A stretch of 64,000 nt of DNA, taken from assembly GCF_024713975.1 (NCBI RefSeq), contig NC_091114.1, forward strand, positions 11,752,001 to 11,816,000, written 5' to 3'. The position numbers were made by a program, and so were the translations under genes. The notes beneath the pieces were generated by a model. It was not told the DNA's origin. It was given only the letters and a program-made list of their open reading frames with translations, and ran no database searches. This DNA comes from Paralichthys olivaceus (taxonomy: Eukaryota > Chordata > Actinopteri > Pleuronectiformes > Paralichthyidae). Shown here one piece after another: positions 34,901 through 47,762 of this stretch (positions are counted from its first letter, which is position 1; every line of letters starts with the position of its first letter).

Positions 34901-37072
34901 CTTGAACTTTTTTCCCATCATGCTTTTCTAAAGAAACCACAAAATAAATTTAACAATTATGTGTAAATATTCTGCTGTGTATCTAAAATGTTTAGTTTGC
35001 ATATTAACTTAAAATGTAGTAGATTATTTTCTGTGAAATTTTTGGTTTCACAAACTATCAGAAATACATTCTTCAGTTTTAATCACATGTTCATCAGATC
35101 CTTGTTGTGCTCTGTCACTCAGGTGAACCAGATCGGTCTGTACGGTGGCTTCATAGAAAACTATGAAGAAGCTGTTGCCGTTGTTCGCAGGTGCACACAG
35201 TCGGACCCTCGCTTCCGAACTCTGGCCGAGGTAAAAACAGCTGTACAGTAAAAGCAGAGTAAACACAGGAGTCGTCCTGTATCAGGGTGATCCTCACCAG
35301 TTCTCGTGTGTTTCAGAGCATGATGTCGAACAACACTGCAGACAAAGCTCGCACCAAATACACATTTGAAGGTACAAATTGAGTTATTTAATATAACCTG
35401 ACTTGTTTGCTGCTTTATGGTCTGATTGCCGTCTGTTCCTTCACAGCTCTACTGTATAAACCTTTGGACAGAGTCACCAAGACCACACTTGTCCTGCATG
35501 TGAGAAAAAGTGCATTTAATCACATTAATTTTTTATTTTGAATCCTGAAACTTCTTAATTATCTCTGATGCTCATCTTTGTTTTTGCATCAACAGCTGAT
35601 GATGAAATAATCTTGTTGTGAAGTGTAATTGAAGCAGAGAACCACTACGTCCTCCCGCTTTTCTGATTCACGACCTCTCTGTGATCCTGCAGGACCTCCT
35701 GAAGACGACGCCAGCGGGCCATGGGGATCACGCAGCCTTACAGGAAGCTCTGAGGTTGTCCCGCAGCTTTCTGTCTGGTGTCAATGAGAGTTCACAGTGC
35801 AAACGAGAGGTCACGCTCAGTCACGGCTTGGTGAGGCCCATCTCCAAGTGCACCCATCCTCAGACGTCCTCCCGCACCTGACAATGTGCAGCATCTGAAG
35901 CAACAGAATAACACAGAATATAATCTGTGTGTGTTTATCCCAGAGACGTCAGTTGATTCGTGACGGCTTTGTGGTGGATGTGAGCGAGGGGGAACGCAGC
36001 CTGCGTCACCTGTTCCTCTACACTGACCTCCTGCTGTGCACCAGATTCAAACCAGCAACCAGAGGGTGAGTGTAACCCTGACAAACACAAGGGCCTGTGG
36101 GAAATATAGTCTACACGTTAGCATTAATAAAACTGCATGTGTGTATCCACCTTCATCTCATCTGGGTAATTTTACCTAACAAATAGATGTTTGATTAAAT
36201 CAAACCAATGTTCATACTGAGGCGGTTGTTACTCCTGAAAACTTCATGTTGTATTGGAGGTGAATGAAAACTGATTAGCAATAGCTTGAGAGTAGCTAGT
36301 AAAGTAAAAGTAATCCAAAAATTAAAGTTTAAAATAACCTAATGGACACCTAAATGTTAGTGAGTTGGTAAACGGGTAAATAGTTGAAATATAATATTTA
36401 AAGTAGTGGGAAAGGAGTTAATTAGCTGAATGCAATGGATGCACATTTAAAAACATGATCAACTCATAATAAATGTGATGGTAAATTGTGTAAATTTTTT
36501 TTAATAATTATGCAGTTCTAAATAACAAATCCAGGTTCTGAGGCTGATTTTTTTTCCATTAATTATTGTTTGGTGATTGTTTTGTCTATTTTTGTTGTGT
36601 GTGTGTTAATGCTGGTGTAGCATGATAACAATTGTGTTTTGCTTTTTCAAAATAAGAAGAAATGTCCCCTAGGACATTTATTATTTTGGAATGAGATACA
36701 TCTATAAGTTTGTGTGTGTGTGTTCCAGGAAGCAGGACCAGTACAGGTTCTGCTGGTTTCTTCCTCTCGCTAGTCTCAAACTGCGCTGGTCCTCAGATCA
36801 TGAACCGGACACACGTCTTCGCTTACACTCCGTGAGAAACAAGATGTACGTTCTCCGGCAGCAGCTGCAGCAGCATGCGGTATGTTTAATACACAGACAC
36901 AGACGTGTGTGTGACCTTTTAAACAGACACATGAAATGTAAACGTGTGTGTGAAGGGATCCAGAGGCCTGATGGTGGCGGCTCGTACCCGGAGGAAACTG
37001 GAGCAAACGGAGCTGATGCTGTTCACTCAGTCGCCTTTTTATAGACTGGAGCTGCACAGCCCCAGTGGAAAG

Positions 37073-37119
<47 letters not shown>

Positions 37120-40100
37120 TCCTCTGTTACTAAAAGGAAAAACAGCAAAAGCATAAGAGAAATCTGTTTTCTTTCTGCAGAGTCACACTCTCCTCTTCCC
37201 CTCCTTGTATGAACTTGAAGAATGGAGAGAAGCCATTCATAAGCTCACCACACAGAGTAAGTTCTAGATTTTCTCTTGTAGAAAATGTCATTATGCCAGT
37301 TGGTCATTAAGACTGGCTGTACACATATTCTGTTATGTTAATTTTTTTATATTCTCGCCCATTTCTGTGTGTTTGTGCAAAACAACAACAATGCATGTTG
37401 ACAAGTTTTCACCAAACGTGGTGGTAATATTACTCGGGAGGGTAATTTACTTTTAGAGCTAATAGGTCAAAGGTCATGGTCAACAAAAATATAGTTTGGA
37501 GAAAAGATATGCAGTGTCAAAGAGTTTTGTTTCCCTATCATATATGATATTATAGGTAATTCCATGATAAAGTCACAGCGTAGTCAGAAAATGATACGGT
37601 GCATTGTTCAGTATATGTTTTTGAGTTTGTATGAATGGTGTGTGATCGTGAAAGGCTGCTGTCTGAACGTGTGTGTGAAAGAGGGAATGTGACTTGTATT
37701 AAAGAACTTTTGAGTGCTCGATAAAACTGGAAAATATCTGTGAATACAATTAATTAATTATGACATCATCTTGGTGTCAGTGTGATGGTGTCCTGCATAA
37801 TGAGATGTCATAGGTGTGTATATAATGTGCTGTTTGCCTTTATATGATTTATATGTATAATCAACATCACTAACTAAACTTGATCTGAGTCTTGAGTCAA
37901 GTGATGATTGTACTTAATTATGTACAACTGAGGGATCCTTGTATTTATAATTTTCTCTTCTGTTTTGCTGTTTTTTTTGTGGACAGTTTTTCATTAAAAC
38001 ACAAAAAAAGTTAATAAAAAATCAAACGTGATCTTTAGCTTATTTAGATTAACCAATAATTTGTCATCATATGGTATAAATGATGATGCTAGCTATCCAG
38101 CTAGATATTTAGCTAGGTAGGGCTGTATTTCTATCATTTGTCGAACAGGTTTAAAGCTCATGAATCAAATATGTCTTTGGATTAAACTGTCTGCATATTA
38201 ATACTTGTTATGATTTGCAATGCTGGTGATAATGTTCAATTAAACAAAACCTATCCTTTTAATTTCCTTTTTCCTGGAAAGTGCATCTTCAGTTATTACT
38301 TCCATCAAGGAGGTTGTGTTTTCACCTGCGTTTGCTTGTTTCCTAGTTTGAAGGATTACGCAAAAATGGAATCAACCAATCTGGTGCATATCCAGATAAA
38401 AATCTAGAACAAATGAATGGGCTTAATGAGGGGGACTTGGTGCAGGTCTTTGATGTGTTATTCAAGTTTCCACTAATTTCCTTTTCTCTGTAAAGTGAAG
38501 CCACAACAGCTCATTGCTGTATTTAAAATTTAAACTTGTGTTGTCTGTCAGACATAGAAACGGTCCCTCCAGACCTGCTCACTCTCACCAGTGCATGTGT
38601 GAAACTGAGGATGACCCAGCAGCCGCCTCTGCAAACCTCCAACTCTGGTACAACCACATCACATCCTGTGTCTGAAATCAAATACGACTCTGACGGCTTT
38701 TACGGCTGATCTCTTTCCACGCTCTCTATGACTTGCTCATCTTTCACTTGAGCTCAGGACGATAAAATGCTCAGGATATTTTTGTCTCTGTCTCACCAGT
38801 AGAGGACAAGGCTCAAGACTCATTGCGTGGGACTCTAAACGTGGCGGTCCACTCTGCCTGTGGCCTGCAGCAACCAGCCTGTATGTATGTACACAAAAGT
38901 TTAGATTTAAAAAAGAAAATAGGTTAATGTGGTGATGGATTTTTTTTTTTTTGTGATCCTTTTTTCAGGTGTGTATGTTTGTGTGGAAGTAGACGGCCAT
39001 GAGTTTTATGATAAACAGGCCCAGACGCACACTTCAGTCCACAGCATCAACCCACACTGGGACCAGGTCAGACTGTGACACCTTTAAAACTAACGAATCC
39101 TCATATTTTATTCTGAAACCTTAAATTAGAGAATGGTGAACTATGTCTAGTGGTCAGATCCAGTCGGACACATTTGGTAGATGATTCAGTCTGAGTTGTT
39201 GAAAGACATCTTTGTGTCTAGACAGCATCTGACGTGATGTCAGGCCTCAGTTGAACTCACGGGGGATTAAAGTGTCTGCAGAGTGGCCGAGCTTTAAACA
39301 TGATCATCGGCAGTAAAACCTGCTCTAAATCCAACTGGAAGCCACAAGAAAGACTTGAAGTGTTAATGATGTCTCCTTCATATCAAACAGGAGCTGACGT
39401 TCCAGGTGGACGGGGCTCAGAACCTGAGGGTGGTCTGTGTGAGTCAGTCTGACGAACACGATGAATCTGTCCTGGGAAAAACTTCTTTCAGGGTAAGAAG
39501 ACGTTCAGGAACTTCAGCTTAGTGTCTTCAAGGTTCAATGCAAATAAAACACGTTGTGTTTTCAGCTCGTTCTGTCGTCCTGAAGTGGCTGAAAAATAAT
39601 TGTTGCTGCTTTTAAAATATATAAAAAAAGGGGAAATATAATAGCGCCTGCTGCAGGTTGAGGATTTTACCTGCAGAAGCATCATGTTGATTGTTTGTAG
39701 AAAGAGTCTATTTAAAAGCAGAGATGTGGAAAAAACGACCCCAGACCATTGTTCCTCCCTTAGTTCACTTCCAAAGTATTTGTTTTGATCCAAGATATAA
39801 ATCTAAACATTTGCCTTCATATTGATTTAATACGTATTTGTGTTTTTCCAGCTGGAGTCTAAATCCTTGAGTAAGCGATGGAGGAGACAGACTCTCCAGC
39901 TCGGCCGAGTGGAGGTGACTGTGTCCCTGAGGTACAGTCCCCACCCGCTGGAGCCGCCCAGCTCCACAGCTCCACACCTCCCCGTCTTCTGTGTCCCTAT
40001 TGAAACTGTGGCTCAGTAAGTTCCTGCCAGTCTGTCTGTAATACTCGACACTTAAAGCTGCAGTTCAATTTAAAGTTTTATTTGCCTGCTGAGCCTTTTT

Positions 40101-42350
40101 ACGAAGCTAGTTTCGGGAAGTCAGGCGATTTATTTTGTGGCACCGTGAGAGAAGCAGGAGTGTGTCAAGAATGGAGTCTGAAATGAAAATGAATCAAACT
40201 GATGCGTTAAACATCTGAGGAGGTGGTTTTAATTCTTGATACTTGTTATTCTGTTCCAGACAGGAGGGGGCGCTGGTTCCCCATGTGGTGCGGTGCTGTG
40301 TGGAGGAGGTGGAGCGGAGAGGCATGGACGAGGTGGGGATCTACAGGATTTCAGGGACCGCCAGTGATATCTACACGCTCAAGGCTGCGTTCGACAGCAG
40401 TAAGATACGCACAGTCAATCATCAGTTCCTGGGTATTTAAAGGGAGGCTGGTTGTAATTCATACTCGTAAACTGCTTGAAACAACAGGAGATCGTCACGT
40501 AAATGCTGGAAATCAGGGTCAAAAAGTCGGGAGCTACTATGAGGTTTTGTCCAAAATAACAATCGGGTCCCTCTTGACAGTTTTCCCATAGTATCACATT
40601 ATCATACTAAAGCAAATAGCCATAAAGACGCTTTGGGAATTAATTCACAGGTGCTTTACGTCAAATTCACGCTGAGGCACAACCACTGGATTTCCATGGA
40701 AACTGGTGGAAACATTCACATGTTGAATGCTATTTAGCATCTGTTGGCATAAAAGCACTTAAATCTGCTGAAGCATGTTAGCATTAACTGTGTCTTGATT
40801 GCCCCCTGGTGGCTGGCTGCAGTATGAGTCATAATCCCTGACCTCCACCATGTTAACAAATGGGATATGGACCAAAATAAAATGCAAAGAAGATGAAACT
40901 GAAGTTTTCGTATGCGATCCTGCCTGTGTATCGGCAGGATCTCATTGCCACTGTTCCACTATGCAAAAAGCCAGAAGAAGGAGCAGTTCTAAGTAATCCT
41001 CGTCTGCCTGTTTCAGATCTGCGTGAAGCTGTACACAGGCTGAGAAGCTCCGAGGTGAACGTCGTCTCTGGTGTCCTCAAACTGTACTTCAGAGACCTGC
41101 CTGAGCCGCTCATACCCTCTGAGCTGTTCCACAGTCTGACCAGGTCGCTGGGTAAGAAACACTTAAACCTGAAAGATTCATGATTCCACTTTATGAGCTT
41201 CCATGTTTATATAGACAGTTATAAGCCCTGATACTTTGTATACTTTTATATCACAAATACTTCACTATTTGGGTATTTTTTCAGAGACATTAATCAAATG
41301 TTAATTTTCTTCGTAAGTAATTTGTCATTATAATTGAAGGATAATCCATCAAATAACACACAGACTAAATCAAACTTCATATCACAAAATATAGATTCTG
41401 TGTTATTAAGTTCTATATATTTGGTTGTGTTTGTGTTTTCTTTCTATTTGTCACATTTCTATGTCATGAGGAAGAGATAGACTTCTTGGGAAGCATTGAC
41501 AATTTTTTATATTGTAATATATCTTTATCTGTGAGACATCTGTATTTTCTCTTATCAGCCGGGCTCTACGGAAAATATTTGTTTAGAGAAAGATCAGGCA
41601 GCTTGTCAACATAAGATTTAAAGATACAGGCTGAAGGATAAAGGCCTTACTGCTTCCCCTCCAGACATCCAGGACATGAACGCCCGGCTCGTCTCCATGC
41701 TGTCCCTGCTGCAGTCCTGTCCTGACACCAACCGCTGCACCTTCCTCTACCTCATGCACCACCTGCAACGGTCTGAGTCAGACAGCGCCGCGTGATCTCA
41801 CCTGATGGTTCGACTTGAAATGTTTTAACGTGTTTTTCTACTCCGTGTTTCTTCAGAGTCTCTGAGAGGCAACACATCAACAGGATGACTCCGATGAACC
41901 TGGCCACAGTGTTTGGTCCCAGCCTGTTACGCCCCCCTGTGGCTGTGAATCTCTCAGAGGAGGTGGTGTTGCAGGTGGGGGTGAAGCCGTGGAAATGTTT
42001 TAGTGAAGGTTTTCCAGACAATCAAAACACAATCATTTAAAAAAAATTAATTTATTCATTAATTTATTCAGTTAATTATTCTGTGATGTTTATTTTTTCA
42101 TGCAAAGATTTAAATGTCTTCCCCACAAAGTCATAAAATTATGACAGGGAAATACATTGTTTTCATAATAAAATGTATAATAATATGAACATGCATAGGA
42201 AATAGATAGATAGGTAAATAAAAGGATTTATCTGAAATAAGTTAATTAATTATGTTTCTTAACAGTTCTTAAAAAATGTATTATGTATCACAAAAGGGGG
42301 TTCTCAACTTTTCTGTATTTAATTATGCTTTGGTTTAAAAATTAAATTGA

Positions 42351-42442
<92 letters not shown>

Positions 42443-42548
42443 TCAGGTCCAGGTGGTTTTCTGCTACCTGCAGTGCAACAACCTCCCTGAAGCCCAGATC
42501 TCTGTGCCACATGACACTGAAGACGATGATGAGGCCACCCACACGTGA
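31933..42548 (+). CDS. ABR/BCR-type Rho GEF and GAP (abr-like)
   Basis: Dual regulator that can load and switch off Rho/Rac/Cdc42 GTPases. Exons: 31933-31984, 32276-32364, 32944-33048, 34015-34242, 35123-35230, 35317-35371, 35447-35499, 35693-35830, 35944-36065, 36729-36879, 36956-37072, 37181-37256, 38552-38647, 38800-38880, 38969-39066, 39391-39492, 39852-40015, 40260-40399, 41017-41151, 41665-41770, 41857-41974, 42447-42548; 2436 bp, 811 aa (human ABR 859). Domains: DH ~50-275 (VVLKGIVESEEVYLSELEALL, ALLYKPLDRVTKTTLVLHDLLK), PH ~277-430 (RQLIRDGFVVDVSE, LFLYTDLLLCTRF), C2 ~465-590, RhoGAP ~612-795 with GIYRISG (arginine finger near Arg641), LKLYFRDLPEPLI and NLATVFGPSLLRP. No coiled coil or kinase part, so ABR-like rather than full BCR. 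It is clearly more diverged than a direct ABR orthologue should be, so it is probably an extra fish paralogue. The start follows a weak TCTG context, but no upstream in-frame ATG is supported. Confidence 0.93.
37073..37115 (+). repeat. (CA)n microsatellite at an abr-like donor site
   Basis: CA run beginning inside the donor of exon 11 (AAAG|GTACACACA). The intron to exon 12 is only 108 bp. Confidence 0.95.
37257..38551. other. abr-like intron 12 (1.3 kb)
   Basis: A/T-rich intron. It contains a reverse-oriented fragment of repeat family A at 38303-38450; nothing else recognised. Confidence 0.5.
38303..38450 (-). repeat. Dispersed teleost repeat, family A, copy 3
   Basis: On the minus strand it reads through 'gcaaacgcaggtgaaaacac' to 'aacctccttgatgg', preceded by 'tagatttttatctggatatg'. 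It is the same motif order as the other copies, in reverse orientation. Confidence 0.65.
40798..40878 (-). mobile_element. Fragment of non-autonomous element (family B, copy 2)
   Basis: Shares 'gccccctggtggctggctgc', 'tgagtcataat' and 'aaatgggatatggacc' with the reverse complement of 51650-51745. Terminal parts are missing. Located in abr-like intron 18. Confidence 0.75.
42355..42440 (+). repeat. (TG)n microsatellite abutting the last abr-like exon
   Basis: About 85 bp of uninterrupted TG ending directly at 'tttttcag', the acceptor of the last coding exon at 42447. Confidence 0.98.
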
Positions 42549-42640
42549 GACCACCCTCACTGTCTCGGCTGGCAAGAAAATTCAAATTGTGTTAAAAAAA
42601 TAAATACAATTCTGTAAAGACAATAAATATATTTATTGAC
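42549..42640 (+). other. abr-like 3' UTR (inferred)
   Basis: AATAAA hexamers at 42599-42604 and 42622-42627 follow the TGA closely, suggesting a short 3' UTR. Confidence 0.5.
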
Positions 42641-44269
42641 AAATATATGGTTTGTTTTGTTACCGCTGACATTTTCTGTTTTTTAATAAATTTACAATTA
42701 TATAAATACAGTTTGACATGTGAAATCATTTAAAAACAATTTTTATATGCTGCAATAATTCCCCAAAGTCCTTTTTTATTGAATTACAATAATCAGTCCC
42801 TGTAGAAGCTGCATTAAACTTTCAATCATATATTTTAAACAGCCCAGTTGTCTTGAAAATGAAAATGATTTTGTTTTTTTGGGCTCTGTGGACTTTTCAT
42901 CCTTGTCGGCTTAAAAGTTTAAAGCATTTATGACCTGGAAACGGCCTTTGAGAAAAAGTTTCCACTCGGTACATTTCCTGTCTTATTATCTACAATAAAT
43001 GTTGATCTGAAGTGAATGAAACCACCTGATCAACAGACTGTCACTGACCGTAACGTGTTGTTTTTAATATCTGCACCCAGGCCTCCTCAGAGAGCAGATG
43101 GACTCGGGCAGCTCGGAGTAACGTGACGCTGAAATGTGGTTGAGGAAAAATCAGGGGCGCAGATGTTGTAAAAAGGTCAGAGGTCACCTCCCCGAGCCTG
43201 AAATCCAATCAGTTACGGTTCAAATCCAACTAGACGGAGTTCAACACGAAGTGCACGCCCCATAAAAATCATACACACACGGTGAGTTGAAAACCAACAC
43301 ACACGGCCTGCGGTCGACCCATCCACACCACACATGGGAGTCTCTTTTCAGCCTCGCCACCTGGGCAGGCCGGGGTAATGTTACCCCCCCAACCTTTTAC
43401 CCCAAAACCCCCCTCAGTCGTTTGATCGCTAATCCTGGACCCCCAGTCCAGCCCGGCCCTCCCAGTACAAACACACTGTACGTGGACGCCATAACAACAT
43501 CCAGAACAGGTCTCAAACTGGAAGGAGGAGGTGGGATCAGCCTGTTGCCCTGCGGCGTCATAAATCACCTGTCCCCTCCAACACGGTGGCTGCCAAAATA
43601 AGGTTCCGCTCGACGACTACAAAGACAGAATGAGGTTCCCATTGCAGACTACAAAGCCGAGGAAGGCCGGAGCCGTTTGTGACTAAAGACTGGAACAGAC
43701 GACTGGTCGACACCTGGGACTGGTGGGAAAGTTTTTACGGGAGAAGTCGGATTCTGGTCCTGTGACAGCACGAGTTCCACAGATTTAAATTTCCTATCAT
43801 CTCATCAACGATACAGGAACTTAAAAACACTTCTTCTTTGTGGTAGTCATTGAGTGTGAGGATATTTATATCTTATCTTATATCTTTTCTTGTTTGGGAG
43901 TTTTTGAAATAAGACTTCTTAGTTTTATGAAAAAACGTTGCCCTTAGTTTCACTAATGAGACATTAAACTCATTAAATTACAATTTTCCAGTTATGTTTC
44001 CACAGAACAATGCAATCTATTTTATTTATGATTCAACAAACGTCTTCACACTTCATCTAACTTTTTAAATTGTTTAGATTTTTGCAAACAGACATCAATT
44101 GATATTTTTGTTGAGCTGGATTAAATAAGTCTTTATTATCTTGGATTTCTAACTTCAGTGGATTTTCTGCTCTATATTTATATTCTTGTATTTTATCCAT
44201 GTTTTAATCTGTGCTGACTCATCAGCGGTTTGGTTTCCACACACTGAGCTGCAGCAGGATGAATTCCTC

Positions 44270-44430
44270 CGTCCTGCTAGTAACCATCAAAATAACAGTC
44301 TGGTCAAATAGTGTCTCATCCCATGCCCACAAAAACAGGTTCTGTCCGTCCGCCAAGTTTCGTGGAAATCCAGAGAGTAGATTTTGTGTAATCCTGTTGA
44401 CAAACACACAGACAGTAAAATAAACGATTT
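44270..44430 (+). repeat. Dispersed teleost repeat, family A, copy 4
   Basis: Reads 'ccaagtttcgtggaaatcca', then 'gtagattttgtgtaatcctg' and an acaaacacacagacagtaaaa run. Matches the 3' half of the copy at 50010-50360. Confidence 0.75.
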
Positions 44431-46299
44431 GGACTTTGAGCAAATACACAGTGAAATGTGATGTGAAGGCCGTGTGCTGCTGTGAACGCTCGGTGGTTTG
44501 ACTCTTGAAAACAACACTTATCTTCAGCAGTTATTCTCATAGGGAATCTAAAACAGCAGAAGCTCCCTGCGTGCACATGTATGTAGAACAGCATATCAGT
44601 GTTGTAGCTGTGTGTGTGTGTGTGTCGTGGGGTTTCTGTCCGGAGCCATGCCATGCTTCATTAGTTCTAATCTCGCTGGGAGTCAGGTTGCTGTGTCGGC
44701 GGCGTGTCTGTATGGAAGGCATGCAGGCTGGAGATCACAGGGATTGACCCTCTGCCTCTCAGGTTAACAGAAGCTGTGTGTGTGTGTGTGTCTAACCTGA
44801 AAACGGTGTGGTGGTGAAACTTGCTGAACTTGGACTTGGAGTTCTTGGACTGTGAGAGGAAGAGATATACAAATCTAAGTGTGTGTGTGTGTGTGTGTGT
44901 GCATGAATAGGAAGTGAGAGGATAAAAATAAGAGTGTGTGTTTGCACGAGGTCTAGTTGAACTTTGGCTCTGGCTGCAGTGCAGGAGGAGTCACCTCTCG
45001 TTAAAAGTACCCTCAGCAGGTTGTAAACATAATACCACACACACACACACACACAATGTCACTAACACAGTAGGCCCGGCCTCGTCCGCAGCGCCTCAGT
45101 AGAAAGTGTGTGTTGTGAACACAGCCGCAGACATGGTGCTGCCTCTACACAGCAGAGAGCTGCGGGCTTAAGTTGTCTGTTAGTGTCTGTGTAAGTGTGT
45201 GTTTGGGGAGTTTTAGGATCAAACCCTCATGTCGACAGGGGCTGTGCCGAGGAGACGGCCTCTGACAGGTGTTTCCTGCCGCTACACAGCAGGTGCACAC
45301 ACACACACACATTCCTATATTACTAACACTGGCGTTAGTAGTGGTACACAATCAGAAACTGTTTTTTTTTTTTTGTCGTTACGAGCAACTTCCATTAGAC
45401 ACACGTTGTCATTTGATCCAATATAAAAATAATTATTAAGCAGCTTTAAATTCAAATAAAAAATCAAATATGTTCAATCCTAATCATTAACTTAACTATA
45501 TCATTTTCTCTTTAGATTTCTGAATGTATTTCTACGACACCGATCTTCTTCGTCACACTCTCGAATAATTAGCATTTATCATTTTCAAGCCAGGATTTGA
45601 AAACGTCTGACAAACTGCAGCTGAATTGAATTCAGCCTGGAGGTTTGACACAGAGACAGTTTTTATTAGACCAATAGATTAATGAATGGAAGTCGTGATA
45701 TAAAAGCTGTCGGTCTCATTTGCTCTAATATTTTATTCAATATTCAATATTTAGATTTTCATTATCTTTTATTTGCGCTCTCCTGTTGTCAGAGGACACA
45801 CAATGTCCCACACTATGTCCTCTTTATGTTAATTAAAGTCTTTAATTCTGATTATTCAATATTTGGAATTTATGACGACGTTTCTCTTTTATATTTCATG
45901 ACAACCTGGTTAAGGAATGTTTGGGGGGATGAAGCTTTAAAATTTAAAAAGTAGGTAAATGAACGATCCTGATAATTTTATAAAACATTAAACACAGACT
46001 CACACTAAGTACAATTACTATGCAATCATTTATAATAGTATTTGTATTAAAAATCAACCTTTAACCTGACTGTTTTCCATAGTTGTTTTATAAACATCTT
46101 TTTTCTTGATACACATTTATTTAAATTACTGTATATTTTCATGTTGTAATTCGATTACGACTTCCCAGCAAAAGCTTTTTACCATATTTGTTCTTGTCAA
46201 ACCAGATTATATATTAAATCTTTAGAAACACTGTCCTGTTCCATTCTTACAACTTTGTTAAAGTGAAAACTAAAAAAACAGGATTGTTCTCACACACAC

Positions 46300-46670
46300 A
46301 CACGCACACATCTGAGCATTCATCAGTCAGCGAGTCTATTTTTCTCTTTTCATTTTCGATCTCCGGCCTCAGCCTCAGCCAATCACTGACCCGGCCGCCA
46401 CCAAAACAACGTGTCTGCTGAACAAATCGCAGCTCCTCCATCTGTCTCATTACACCTCCAGCTCCAGCAGGTCCCCTGGGCCATGACGCCATATCTCCCA
46501 AATGGAAACAGAAGCCATGACGACAGGTCAGACCGATGCTTTTCAGATCCATATCGAGGCCTGTGACTGTGTCTCTGAGGATTCCTGTACGGTTAGAAAA
46601 TACAGCTGAGCTCAGTTTGGTCTCATGCGTCAGCTGTGCATCGAGGCTGCAGATCGTAGATAGTGTCAAT
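46300..46670. other. Candidate conserved non-coding block
   Basis: A stretch of balanced base composition in an otherwise A/T-rich spacer, free of simple repeats, with CCAAT-like and TGACGCCATAT motifs. It overlaps a 143-codon minus-strand open frame without protein-like features. Conservation is inferred from composition only. Confidence 0.25.
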
Positions 46671-46699
46671 TTTCCCAAATATTGTACAGAATGAAAGCA

Positions 46700-46701
<2 letters not shown>

Positions 46702-46754
<53 letters not shown>
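46702..46754. repeat. (TG)n microsatellite
   Basis: About 26 TG dinucleotides. Confidence 0.97.
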
Positions 46755-46755
<1 letters not shown>

Positions 46756-47762
46756 CCTAGAACTGCAGTACTTTTATCCAAAGTACTTCAAATAAATGCA
46801 CAAGTTAAATAAAGTGAAAGAAAAGCAGCTAATTTATATTAAAAAGAATTTGTGTTGTGAACATAGTAACAACGCACAATTTCAGGTACAGAGGGTTTTT
46901 AAATAAAAACAGGAAAATTCATTTAAAATAAACGTGACATATGAAATATTAGTATTTGTGAAATATTACTTCACAAAGTATTAGTGCAGTATTCAGGTTT
47001 CTTATCTTTTTATATTGACCGGCTGCATTGGGGTAAGTTATCTATAGCTATAAAAATAATAGTTTTCGTACCCTGAACTTTCTCTAGATGTTAAATATCA
47101 ACTATGTCAAAGTTCTGTATGTTTCATTGTCAATTTAAAATATTCTCTTTGTTTAAATTCAATAGATTCTATCTTTTTCAAATTTTAAAACAAAGTTATT
47201 GTGTTGGCCTTATTTGTAGTAAACTCTTTATTAAAACTTAGCAGAAAATGATTCATATAACAGGATTTCACCTTTATGAATAAGCTTTGGTTACAACTGT
47301 GTGTAAAAAATGTGAGGTAGAATATTTACCCTTGTGTGTGTATTTAGTTTTGTGTGTGTTACATAAAGAAATCTTAAAATTAAATATGATTCAAACAATC
47401 TCATTCAGAAGAAAATACTGCTCAGCCTTTCTGTCAGAATAAAGTCTTACTTTCATTTTTGAGTTTCTGTGTAGAAAGAATTAAAATCCTTTTAATTAAT
47501 GTGATTGTTTTGTTGTTTGTTGTGGACTTTTCACCATTTACCACTTTGTGCTGCCGCATCGTGAATTTGACCTTTACCCTCCAAAAACAAAACACAACAG
47601 ATGCACACGTTTCTTCACATTTTAGATCAGATTGTGAACAATTTCTTTTAAAGTCCTGTTTTCACTTTTTGTAGAAAAAAAAAGAAAGTCTGAAAAATCT
47701 TTTTCTTCTCTAATTGTCGTTCTGAAAAAAGTCCGGAAAGGTGAAGGGGTAAGGTGGAGCCC

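Larger units (their letters stand above)
42641..47762. other. Intergenic between convergent abr-like and netrin genes
   Basis: About 5.1 kb without a supported gene. It contains repeat family A (44270-44430), several short (TG)n/(CA)n runs (44878-44902, 45034-45055, 46702-46754), and a block of balanced composition at 46300-46670 listed separately. The proximal part near 47230-47762 is probably netrin 3' UTR: TTTATT at 47227-47232 would be a minus-strand AATAAA. Confidence 0.5.
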
